Source of the DNA: Carposina sasakii
Taxonomy: Eukaryota; Arthropoda; Insecta; Lepidoptera; Carposinidae
Direction of reading: 5' to 3'
Assembly (NCBI GenBank): GCA_014607495.2
Contig: CP053160.1
Coordinates: 8,122,001-8,186,000 of the forward strand
DNA length: 64,000 bases
Under the pieces are notes generated by a model that saw only the letters and a list, made by a program, of their open reading frames with translations, did not search any database and was not told where the DNA came from. Below, piece after piece: positions 55,565 to 64,000 of this stretch (within the stretch, counting starts at the first letter, position 1; the number at the start of each line of letters is the position of its first letter). Both the position numbers and the translations under genes were made by a program.

Positions 55565-56580
55565 ATTTTAATTTATTTATATGTTTCAATATATTTTTTA
55601 TGTCTTTTCACGTTTTTAATCCCATAGTATCACAGATGATACCCCCTATTTTGACCTTCGTGAGGGGGGTAAAATTAAAAAAAAAAATTCTTAAGTCTCT
55701 GAGTCGATATTATTTACTATTCTAAAAATCACATAGCTACTATAACTTTTTAGGTCTTGGGTCCCAGGACGATATAAGTATGTAAGTACCTATATGAAGG
55801 CACTTCCGATGATTTCTGTGCTTATTATCTAGTTATTTCAGGTAGGGACTAAGTGCCAACGTTTCATTTCAGACATCTACGGATAGCCTTTGATATACTC
55901 CCGTGGAGTATCGTTAAAAACGGTAAAGCTATAGAGATTGTATCAAACTATACAGGATGTAAGTGGCAGGTAAGTAAAAAATATTTCAAGTTATACAGGA
56001 TATGTTTGTGACAGCCAGGCAGATCAATATTTTGATACCATGACTTCAGACCATGATTCTGACGTGGAAAACACTGAAAATTTTCGCAGGAAATTCGGAC
56101 ATTTTTTTTTCATATTTTCAGGAAAAAAATAGTTTAGTTCGTTTAATTAGGCCTTAGATAATGACTTAAAATAAAAAAATTTAACCAAAAGATGATTTTC
56201 AAAAAAAAAATTGTCCTCAAATAAATTCAAAAACCTGATCAACCCTAATGGAGAGTCACAAGTGATCCAAAAAATAGCAATGTGTCACACAGTAACCAAT
56301 AAGCCCATTTAATCAGTCACAGGATCGCCTGATACAATTGGCGCGGAGAGCAAAGATTACTGATAATCAAATCAAAAATACATTTCCTGCGAGTAATAAC
56401 ACTGTCAAGTCTCACGCGATAAGAGGAGAGCCCACCGCATAACATATTATGCATATGTGTTTCCAAAATAAGGTAGGGACAACTGCATGAATTCACAAAT
56501 AAGATTTAACAGCCACATTTAGGATAACAGGGCCAGATTTATAAAGACCAGTGTCAAGTTCGCTCATCGCTATAGAGAAA
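55565..56580. other. No gene recognised
   Basis: AT-rich. A R4 scrap near 56440-56570 ('aggtagggacaactgcatga'). No exon supported. Confidence 0.4.
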
Positions 56581-56583
56581 CTA

Positions 56584-56846
56584 TACAGGGTGTAACAGAA
56601 AGGGTATGTTAAGCGAAAATCTATGTAAACAGCCCACTATACAGAACCTATTTCCAGAATTTGAGACTCGAAATCACATGTTTATTTCTCAAGATTGTAT
56701 GAACATTCCCGGGTTGTTTAGGAATCCTCCATACTATCTGGAAAAATAAACTTGTGATTTCGAGTCTGAAATTTTGTGGATAGGTTCCTTTTACTGGGTT
56801 ATTTACATAGCTTTTCGCTTAACATACCCTTTTGTTACACCCTGTA
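56584..56846. mobile_element. MITE family M1, best copy
   Basis: TACAGGGTGTAACAGAAAGG at the left and CTTTTGTTACACCCTGTA at the right. The inverted arms continue with 'gtatgttaagcgaaaatcta' and its near-complement. TA at 56582-56583 and 56847-56848. About 263 bp, no frame. Confidence 0.8.
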
Positions 56847-56937
56847 TAAGGTCTATCCAAAATTAGTAAAAGTTATTTCTTTTTACCTACCTAGTTTCTT
56901 GTCAAAAGATAATCACTAATTTTGGATAGACCTTATA
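56845..56937. mobile_element. 93-bp palindrome (23-bp perfect arms), mariner-type mini-element candidate
   Basis: The left arm at 56845-56867 (TATAAGGTCTATCC..) is exactly complementary to the right arm at 56915-56937. The loop is 47 bp. If the outer TA pairs are target duplications, the element is 89 bp with 21-bp termini. It shares TGTATA with the end of M1. Confidence 0.7.
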
Positions 56938-57134
56938 AAGCATATACATTATTCTTATATATAAGCTTGTATGATTTATTTAATTATTTATTTAGTTGGG
57001 TAAGTACAGAAGAAAAAAAAACTTAAATCTAAAATATATTTACAAATAGAAAATTGCCTGCAACTCCTCCACCGCTGGTAACGTAACTGGCCAAAATATA
57101 TAAGCTGTGTAAAAGCCAAGCTTTGTCAAAATTA

Positions 57135-57285
57135 GTTTTATAAAATTATTAATAAAGAAATGGAAAAAATTATTCACCCGAGTGGGAATCGAACCCACGA
57201 CCTCTGCATTCCGTGCCAGCGCTCTTAACACTGAGCTACCGGGTCAATTACACGGGTGACGAATTTTACCATCTCTTTTGTTTTA
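57135..57285 (-). mobile_element. tRNA-like SINE family S3
   Basis: 'cacccgagtgggaatcgaac' (B box), 'gctcttaacactgagctacc' (box A), 'gacgaattttaccatctctt' leader, TTTATTAATAATTTTATAAA end. Confidence 0.75.
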
Positions 57286-57759
57286 TATTAGTTTTATATT
57301 TTTACGTGGATGAGTAATAAACATGTAAATTTCACTCTCTTAAACTATTTATAGGAAGTGTGACAGTAGGATTATTACTTTACACGATGTAAGTACCTAT
57401 AGGTTTAAAACTAGTCCAGTTTTCGAAATAAATGACAAGAAAAACTTAAATACAAATTCAATCGCCATCCTCCATTTTTATCTATAAAAATACTACTTAC
57501 CATCATTTTCCGATGACTGAAACGACTTGCGACAGACTGCCGATAATAAAAAACGACACAAAAATCGTTCGCAGTGTTCAATGGATTTTCTGTACCATAC
57601 ACAACCATACTCTTCTTGCGGGAAAGCAGCGAAACGGTTAACATTGCAGGCTATCAAAACTAGTGACGTAAACGCTAGCGCTGCTGTAAATGTAAGTAGT
57701 AAGCATGGTACGGAAAAGCCCTACAAAATATTCCAGCGATTCCTTCAGTTTGTATCTGA

Positions 57760-57895
57760 ATTCGGTAGGGTGTGGGTCGGTCGCGCTCTCGGGTACTTTG
57801 CAGTCGCAAGCTCGAAACTTTGTGTTGTGTATTTGTGCAGTGATTTCTAGTATTTTGTGGGGGTTTTGATATGATATCTGCCGTTTGTTGAAAGG
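57760..57895 (+). promoter_or_regulatory. Candidate promoter and noncoding first exon
   Basis: A local GC-richer stretch ('gtgggtcggtcgcgctctcg') is followed by TTGTGCAGTG, which resembles an arthropod initiator. A Met-poor stretch then runs to GAAAG|GTGAGTTTG, a strong donor, near 57892. If real, a plus-strand gene starts here and its coding part lies beyond an intron to the right. No matching coding exon was found before 64000, so this is weak. Confidence 0.25.
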
Positions 57896-57899
57896 TGAG

Positions 57900-58660
57900 T
57901 TTGAAGAAGTTTTAATTGAGTTGGGGCTTATTTTGATCGTGCTGCGTTTTTGCCACAATGAAATATAAGGTTTGTTATCTACAAGTATATTCATTGTATT
58001 TAAGATTTATGGCAGGTTAGGATTTGTTAATAATCATTAACTAACGGAAATAATATTTATGCAAAAAATAATATAACTTATTTTGCTGAATGATTAACGT
58101 AATTGAAATTAATAATAGGTACGGCTGTTCAAGATTTTAATGCTTATGTGCTTATGTGATACTAATAAGAGTCAAACCTCGTGGGTATTTAAATTACCCG
58201 ACTGCGTGGACTTAGGAAAACAATAATTAGGTTTTTACCTTAGGATGTTATGTTATCCAATGGCATTATCATTTATCAGTTTTATATGTAATATAGAATA
58301 TAACAAATTTTAATATTTAAGGATAACAAAGTTTATTTAGTACAAAATTATCCGGAAAATTCTTCGGAAGTATATCTGCATCATTTTATCACAATTTTTT
58401 AAATTTGTCTCATCACAACATATTCTTGAGGATGGATATTCTGCAAATTATAAATGTATATTCTTTTTTAATTGAGGGTAGAATGAAAATAAGCATGCAG
58501 TAATAGAACTGCTTATGTACAGACATGAACAGGCCAACGTTCACCGAACACAATTAGTCATTACATATATAAGTATATATTACATGCTGATAAGAAACGG
58601 CGTATATAAATGTAAATAGTATTCGAAATAATACCTATATTCACCATAATTGAACATTGC
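57900..58660. other. No gene recognised
   Basis: AT-rich, no repeat or exon recognised. Confidence 0.4.
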
Positions 58661-58667
58661 TTGTACA

Positions 58668-58890
58668 TATCGGTCTATATTGCAGTCTACCGCTGGACGT
58701 TAGCTTCCCTTAGGGCATGCAACAGGGCTACTGCCATAGGAGGGTTTTCACCCATAGTCACTACGCTGGGCAGGCGTATTAGTGACCGCATTATAATTTT
58801 CGGAATATGTTCTCTAGGATACCCTTAATCGCCTCTTACGGGCAGATAGAGTAGTGTTATTCTACTCTGCCGACGCCATACGGCAAAGCT
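58668..58890 (-). mobile_element. SINE-like family S2, decayed copy
   Basis: 'attgcagtctaccgctggac', 'cactacgctgggcaggcgta' and 'ttctactctgccgacgccat'. Confidence 0.6.
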
Positions 58891-58917
58891 GGGAATCGAA
58901 CCTACAACCTTGTACTC

Positions 58918-59005
58918 TGCAGGCACCAATCATTGCCTGTACCGGAATTTGAACCCAGGACCTTTGACACCAAAGGCGAAGTCTATCCGCTCCTTAGAGC
59001 AACAA
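58918..59005 (-). mobile_element. tRNA-like fragment (possible SINE head)
   Basis: The minus strand has 'ttggtgtcaaaggtcctggg' and GGGTTCAAATTCCGGTACAG, a B-box-like arm. The 5' half is degenerate. Confidence 0.4.
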
Positions 59006-59242
59006 GAGGACACCCTCTTTTTAAGTCAGTGGTAAAGCACAAAACCCTCTTTTTGTACGATATCTTTTTAATCGTTTTAGAATGACTTTAGAGCCTTTAC
59101 TCACGGGTTTTGAACACGAAAGGCGATGTCATCAGTTTTGAAGCAAAAAAGGGTTAGGCTCGGGTCATATTTCCCTACGTAAAGGGAGGGCTCGTTTGTA
59201 TGAGTGGAAAGGGGCTTTTCGGTAAAATTAGGTTACTTTGAC

Positions 59243-59315
59243 TTATATAGAATAAAATTATTAATAAAGAAATGGAAAAAATTCCTCACCCGGGTGGGAA
59301 TCGAACCCACGACCT
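59243..59315 (-). mobile_element. tRNA-like SINE family S3, 3' fragment
   Basis: 'cacccgggtgggaatcgaac', 'ccacgacctcgaac' and TTTATTAATAATTTTATTC on the minus side; the box A half is missing. An S2 copy starts shortly after. Confidence 0.65.
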
Positions 59316-59329
59316 CGAACAATATAGAA

Positions 59330-59550
59330 TATAAAAGTGGGTATTGTACAAGACGATTAAGGGTTTCCGGGAAGTGGGCAGCAGTGCCCTCCCGTATTGA
59401 CAACATAGTCTAAAATACAAACTGCGGTCACCAACCCGCCTGCCCAGCGTGGTGACTATGGGCAAATGCCCACCATGGCAGTCCTGTGGCGTGCCCCGGA
59501 GGAGGCCTACGTCCAGCAGTGGACTGTAATAGGCTAATGATGATGATGAT
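59330..59550 (+). mobile_element. SINE-like family S2 with GAT tail
   Basis: 'aagggtttccgggaagtggg', 'accaacccgcctgcccagcg', 'ggaggaggcctacgtccagc' and seven GAT units. Confidence 0.75.
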
Positions 59551-59645
59551 GATGATAGAATATACATGTTATAAAAAAAAAACTCGTTGGCATTTATAAC
59601 TATTAAATACTTTCTTTCCCTTAATCACACTATAGGTAATCACGC

Positions 59646-59863
59646 TCACATTATAAAGGCGAAAATTTGTGAGTGTGTATGTTTGTTACTTCTTCACGTC
59701 TAAACGGCTGGAGCGATTTTAATAAAATTTGGTATGGAGTTAGCTGATACCCTGAATTAACATAAAGGCTACTTTTTATCCCGGTAAAATATTTTAATCC
59801 CGGATAATTTCGACATTTTGTTTTTCTGCAGTCCACGCGGACCAAGTCTCGAGCGTCCACTAG
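59646..59863 (+). mobile_element. Short non-autonomous Helitron-like element
   Basis: Possible start TCACATTATAAAGGCG, then 'aacggctggagcgattttaa', 'aatttggtatggagttagct' and 'gtccacgcggaccaagtctc' with the terminal CACTAG then T. About 218 bp, the most complete of the short copies. Confidence 0.6.
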
Positions 59864-59996
59864 TATGCATATAAATGAAGATTCTTCTTGGTATTTATAA
59901 CCATTGAAAACTTGATAAAATCAAAGGTAGACCTACGCTTTGTGATTTATTTTCCTGAATATAATATAATTATGTAAGGAAGGACTTTTACAATGG

Positions 59997-60004
59997 TTAG
60001 GATG
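59997..60004. repeat. 8-bp target-site duplication, left
   Basis: TTAGGATG directly before the foldback element; exact match at 61778-61785. Confidence 0.8.
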
Positions 60005-61777
60005 ATGTGTGTGAAGTTAGCACCGCCATTTTGGAAATTTAAAAAAATAATAGTTGTGCTAGATTGTGCTAGGCATGTGCTGACTTGTGCCGTAAATAAT
60101 ATTTTAAAATATCAAAAAGTTAAAAAGTTACAGGAAAAATAAAAAAAAATATCACTAGCACCGCCATTTAGTAAAATTGATAAAATAACAAATGGATAAG
60201 TTTGTGCTAGGGCTGTGCTATACTGTGCCGTAAAGCAAATCTCGATACCGCTGATAGATTTTCAGAAAATCGCGATTGAAAAAAAATCGCAGCACCGCCA
60301 TTTTGTCAAAATCGAAAAAAATTAAATTGCTTCGATTCTGATTAAAATGTGCTAGAATGTGCTGCAAACGAAAAATCAATATCATAGACGGTTTATGAGA
60401 AAAACAAAATTGAACATTAAAAAATGAATATGCGATTTTAACGGTTTAAATTCACTTATTTGAAAAAAAAAATGTGCTAACTTGTGCTAGGCTAGTCTTC
60501 TAAAACTACATTCGAATAACGAGAATAATTGTGCAATTTTTTCTGAAAATGAAAAAACAAAATTAAAAAAAAAAATTTTTGTTCGTACAAAGTTCCAAAA
60601 AATACCACAACTTGTGCTAGGTTTGTGCTGCAGAACGCCGAAATCCCCACTTCGATAAGTTTTTTCATTTTTAGAAAAAATTGCACATTTATTCTCGTTA
60701 TTCGAACGTAGTTTTAGAAGACTAGCCTAGCACAAGTTAGCACATATTTTGTTTTTTTGAAATGAGTGCATTTTGACCGTTATTTTGACGCTTTTATGTT
60801 CCAAAATTTTATTTCTGCAATTTCTCGACAACGCATTGACTTATCGAAGTGGGGATTTCGGCGTTCTGCAGCACAAACCTAGCACAAGTTGTGGTATTTT
60901 TTGGAACTTTATACGAACAAAATTTTTTTTTACAAATTTTGTTTTTTCATTTTTAGAAAAAATTGTACATTTATTCTCGTTATTCGAATGTAGTTTTAGA
61001 AGACTAGCCTAGCACAAGTTAGCACATATTTTGTTTTTTTGAAATGAGTGCATTTTGACCGTTATTTTCACGCTTTTATGTTCCAAAATTTTATTTCTGC
61101 AATTTCTCGACAACGCATTGACTTATCGAAGTGGGGATTTCGGCGTTCTGCAGCACAAACCTAGCACAAGTTGTGGTATTTTTTGGAACTTTGTACGAAC
61201 AAAAATTTTTTTTTTTAATTTTGTTTTTTCATTTTCAGAAAAAATTGCACAATTATTCTCGTTATTCGAATGTAGTTTTAGAAGACTAGCCTAGCACAAG
61301 TTAGCACATTTTTTGTTTTTTCAAATAAGTGAATTTAAACCGTTAAAATCGCATATTCATTTTTTAATGTTCAATTTTGTTTTTCTCATAAACCGTCTAT
61401 GATATTGATTTTTCGTTTGCAGCACATTCTAGCACATTTGAATCAGAATCGAAGCAATTAAATTTTTTAGATTTTGACAAAATGGCGGTGCTGCGATTTT
61501 TTTTCAATCGCGATTTTCTGAAAATCTATCAGCGGTATCGAAATTTGCTTTACGGCACAGTATAGCACAGCCCTAGCACAAACTTATCCATTTGTTATTT
61601 TATCAATTTTACTAAATGGCGGTGCTAGTGATATTTTTTTTATTTTTCCTGTAACTTTTTAATTTTTTGATATTTTAAAATTTTATTTACGGCACAAGTC
61701 AGCACATGCCTAGCACAATCTAGCACAACTATTATTTTTTTAAATTTCCAAAATGGCGGTGCTAACTTCACACACAT
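60005..61777. mobile_element. 1,773-bp foldback element with 8-bp TSD
   Basis: The left terminus ATGTGTGTGAAGTTAGCACC is exactly complementary to the right terminus. Arms of about 650 bp (60005-60660 and 61120-61777) pair along their length with few mismatches. Both arms carry repeated TGTGCTAG/CTAGCACA and GCACCGCCATTTTG phrases. The right half contains a 282-bp direct repeat. There is no transposase frame; open frames near 60492, 60773 and 61055 come from the repeats. The 8-bp duplication fits hAT, P or Merlin-type transposases, but the terminus is not one I recognise. Confidence 0.85.
60661..61300 (+). repeat. 282-bp tandem duplication inside the foldback
   Basis: Units start at 60661, 60943 and 61225 (each TTTTTCATTTT), exactly 282 bp apart. 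The third is partial and merges into the right arm. Landmark 'ttcgaacgtagttttagaag' / 'ttcgaatgtagttttagaag'. Confidence 0.85.
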
Positions 61778-61785
61778 TTAGGATG
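61778..61785. repeat. 8-bp target-site duplication, right
   Basis: TTAGGATG directly after the foldback element. Confidence 0.8.
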
Positions 61786-61789
61786 GCCT

Positions 61790-62570
61790 ATCGGAAGGAG
61801 ATTGATGTTGTCTGTGTCTAAAACTTGAGTAGAATAGAGACAGCATCAACTTAGGCTATGTAACCAATGAGAAAATCGGCCCTAAATGTGCTGCAAAAGT
61901 GGAAAGTGCTCAATTGAGAATACATTTTAAAAATTTGTCCATAATATTCTTAGTCTGTAGTATTTACCACGTAGATATACAGCGTGAAACACAGAAGATA
62001 TATTAAGCCACAAGCTGATGCCCACGACTCCGTCTGCGTAATTTATAGTTACAGTGTAATCATAAAATTCATCTTTAACAATCTTTTAGTAATAGTTCAG
62101 GTTCTTAGATGAATTATAACTAGATTCAGTGACAGCGCTCAAAAAATGACACGACAATTAGCTGCTCAATTGTATGGCTGGGCATCTATTGTCATAAATT
62201 GATACAAGCAAAGTCGAGTCTTATGGTAACTACATAAGATTTAAGTTTGAAAATCTAATCTAATGCAGTTATTACGTTTATATAGATTTACTGGTACCAC
62301 TTTTTATAAAGATTTAATTATGAAACCCTGCGTCTACCTATAAACACGTCACTGGGTTCTAAGTATCGTATTGAGATTAAATACACCAATTTTTAAATAA
62401 GACCTCCTACCTACTTGAAAACCTTAGAAATCTCATTCAATTTTACACATTTTGTAGTATTTGAATGCGGTTTTGACTGCGTGTCGCGTAAACAAACATC
62501 CAGATAGATAGACATGCATAGATAGCATCATTTTAGCTTCAACTGGCTCTCAAAGGCCCCATAATTTATC
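61790..62570. other. No gene recognised
   Basis: AT-rich with a Helitron-like scrap near 62005-62045 ('gatgcccacgactccgtctg'). Confidence 0.4.
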
Positions 62571-62574
62571 ACAC

Positions 62575-62725
62575 ATCCATATTTTCAAAGTGTAAAAGAA
62601 CTTGAATTACCTAAGAAGATTATAGAATAGATGGGGTAGCCAGAACTACATGATCAGGAACGAGATCCCATATTCACGTTAATTCTGGCTACCCCATTCC
62701 GGGAACTCAGCCGTGTGTATATGTA
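62575..62725. repeat. Inverted pair of R4 fragments
   Basis: ATGGGGTAGCCAGAA (62631-62645) and TTCTGGCTACCCCAT (62683-62697) form a perfect 15-bp stem with a 37-base loop. Both arms are R4 phrases. Confidence 0.6.
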
Positions 62726-62917
62726 TAAAATAGATGTATAGATATGCAATGAAACCTCTTGCCCCGTCTATACACCCTGTATAGATGGAGTATGTGTGTC
62801 ATGTAAACATGACTCGCGTGCGCCTGGCGTGTAGTGCAAATTGATTTCTCGGATATACCACTAATGGTTGTTGAAAAAGGTTGGAATACTTTGCTTATAC
62901 AGCGTTATTCAGGTTTA

Positions 62918-63262
62918 CATACAGGATGATTTTTGGTCGTCCACATTCCCGAAAATAGCGAATCTTGTCATCATCACGGTCATTTTCTTCATGGAAGCAT
63001 ACCTGAGAAGTGTCTAGTTTCTAAAATATTAGGGTCCAAAGTTGAGTAAATAGACTGCGTTTTTCTTCATAAATGCACATTGACGCGTGTAGCAAGATTT
63101 TTTCACGAGAATGAATTAATATCTGTCTATGAAAAAACTAGCATAAACACTGGACACTATAAATTTCGACCAATCAAGTAATTAAAAAAATATAATAAAA
63201 TTACATAATTTCCCAGCATTTTTTTTTTGCTAATACTTACATTAATTGATGTATACAGTACG
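62918..63262 (-). mobile_element. MITE family M2, inverted copy
   Basis: 'acatacaggatgatttttgg', 'atcatcacggtcattttctt', 'aaagttgagtaaatagactg' and 'tttcccagcatttttttttt' in the reverse order of 16306-16700. The other terminus is lost. Confidence 0.65.
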
Positions 63263-63310
63263 CACCAAACAACCTATATAGTCATGTTTACTTCAAAGAG
63301 GTTAGTCAAA

Positions 63311-63358
63311 GGCTAGTTAAAAGGCAAATTCACACCAATTTGCCTTTTGACTAGCTAG
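63311..63358. repeat. Compact hairpin, about 20-bp stem
   Basis: GGCTAGTTAAAAGGCAAATT, six-base loop CACACC, AATTTGCCTTTTGACTAGCT. Twelve perfect pairs then eight including two G.U. Confidence 0.6.
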
Positions 63359-63661
63359 CCTTCATGATAGTCTTAGTCCTTCCTGGTATAGAGTGATCCT
63401 ACCGCCGCTTTTTGGATCAATAATACGGCAATATAGCAACCGGCAATTTTCTAACTACCAACGCAACATAAAACTACAAGAACGTTGCATTACATCGGCT
63501 AAGGTTCAAAAAATGTATCAATAAAAAACTAAGTCAGATACGTATTTTTGACGTAATGCTATGTTGATTAAACTGCTGATCAAACCATGTGACCTATGAA
63601 GGCCTAGTTGTTTGATCAATAGTTAAGCTTAATATCAAAATGTCAAAAATACTGTAAACTG

Positions 63662-63800
63662 ACACCGGATGCATATACCTAGACATAAGCGTAGACTGCA
63701 AGCGGAGTGTCCTGTCTTATACTATACAGTTCCATACATTACAATTCAGTAAGCTGCGCATACACTTACATTTACGCATACTGCCTACTCGAGCCTTTAC
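63662..63800. mobile_element. CpG-rich element M7, decayed copy
   Basis: 'gcgtagactgcaagcggagt', 'gtcctgtcttatactataca' and 'ctgcgcatacacttacattt' follow the right half of 27608-27851. Confidence 0.5.
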
Positions 63801-64000
63801 TCATTAATCCGACGTAAAAATCTCACTTGTCAATCGTAATTTTTTGTTTCTCTGTGATTGGCGTTTCTGCCTCTCGTTGGAGTAAAATCGCCGATATGAA
63901 TTTCACAGAACTGTCAGTTCTCCTTTATCCTTAGATCGAAAATTTTAATAACAGTCGGCTAAAATGTTGTCCAATATAAATTAATTTAGCAAGGTCGACT

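Noticed and set aside
57411..57994. Frames of 77-118 residues on both strands
   Set aside because: No domain, no family signature, overlapping open frames on opposite strands in an AT-rich area.
60492..61294. Three similar open frames of 64-79 residues
   Set aside because: They are copies of the 282-bp repeat and its inverted partner in the foldback; AT-rich and without a domain.
1..64000. CRISPR array, operon or prokaryotic features
   Set aside because: Repeats are dispersed eukaryotic elements; no spacer-repeat periodicity and no gene clusters of bacterial type.

Overview
The window is nuclear DNA of an insect, almost certainly a moth or butterfly. It is AT-rich, has spliced genes and no operons, and is packed with decayed transposable elements. 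The evidence is a spliced SLC17-type transporter gene, tRNA-like SINEs, Helitron ends with a short hairpin before CTAG, many TA-flanked MITEs, and fragments of non-LTR retrotransposons ending in TGTA-type or ATG-type microsatellites. The lepidopteran placement is an inference from repeat style; no marker gene proves it.

Layout. Positions 1-8900 hold the 5' half of one minus-strand gene of the SLC17 / sialin-like / inorganic phosphate cotransporter group. Six coding exons can be read, at 8542-8479, 7521-7382, 5122-4946, 3248-3110, 2428-2214 and 708-559. All boundaries have GT/AG sites and the phases agree, giving 295 codons. The 3' end lies left of position 1. The introns hold LINE, SINE and MITE copies. 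Positions 9-43 kb are mostly intergenic repeats: LINE 3' fragments (11.5, 29.0 kb), several SINE families, MITEs and foldbacks (13.9-15.8, 16.3, 25.7, 27.6, 36.2, 37.5, 39.4 kb), Helitron remnants (22.2 kb) and a diverged Penelope pLTR (18.6 kb).

Positions 43.64-51.15 kb hold a striking, young Penelope-like element (PLE) array of three near-identical copies. Copy A is inverted and truncated, copy B is 5'-truncated and forward, and copy C is nearly full length and in tandem with B. Each copy carries a reverse transcriptase-GIY-YIG endonuclease reading frame and a pLTR with a hammerhead-ribozyme-like motif. The array is flanked on both sides by AAAATATATATA, which would fit a single insertion event. 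A solo pLTR piece lies at 55.25-55.56 kb.

Positions 51-64 kb hold a second Helitron helicase remnant (54.2 kb), a MITE abutting a 93-bp palindrome (56.6-56.9 kb), a weak candidate promoter/first exon (57.8 kb) and a 1,773-bp foldback element (60,005-61,777). The foldback has perfect outer termini, an exact 8-bp duplication TTAGGATG on both sides and an internal 282-bp tandem duplication. It is the best candidate for an undescribed element.

No rRNA, CRISPR array or convincing intact tRNA gene was seen. Apart from the SLC17-type gene and the PLE frames, the short open frames in the window look like chance or repeat-derived frames.
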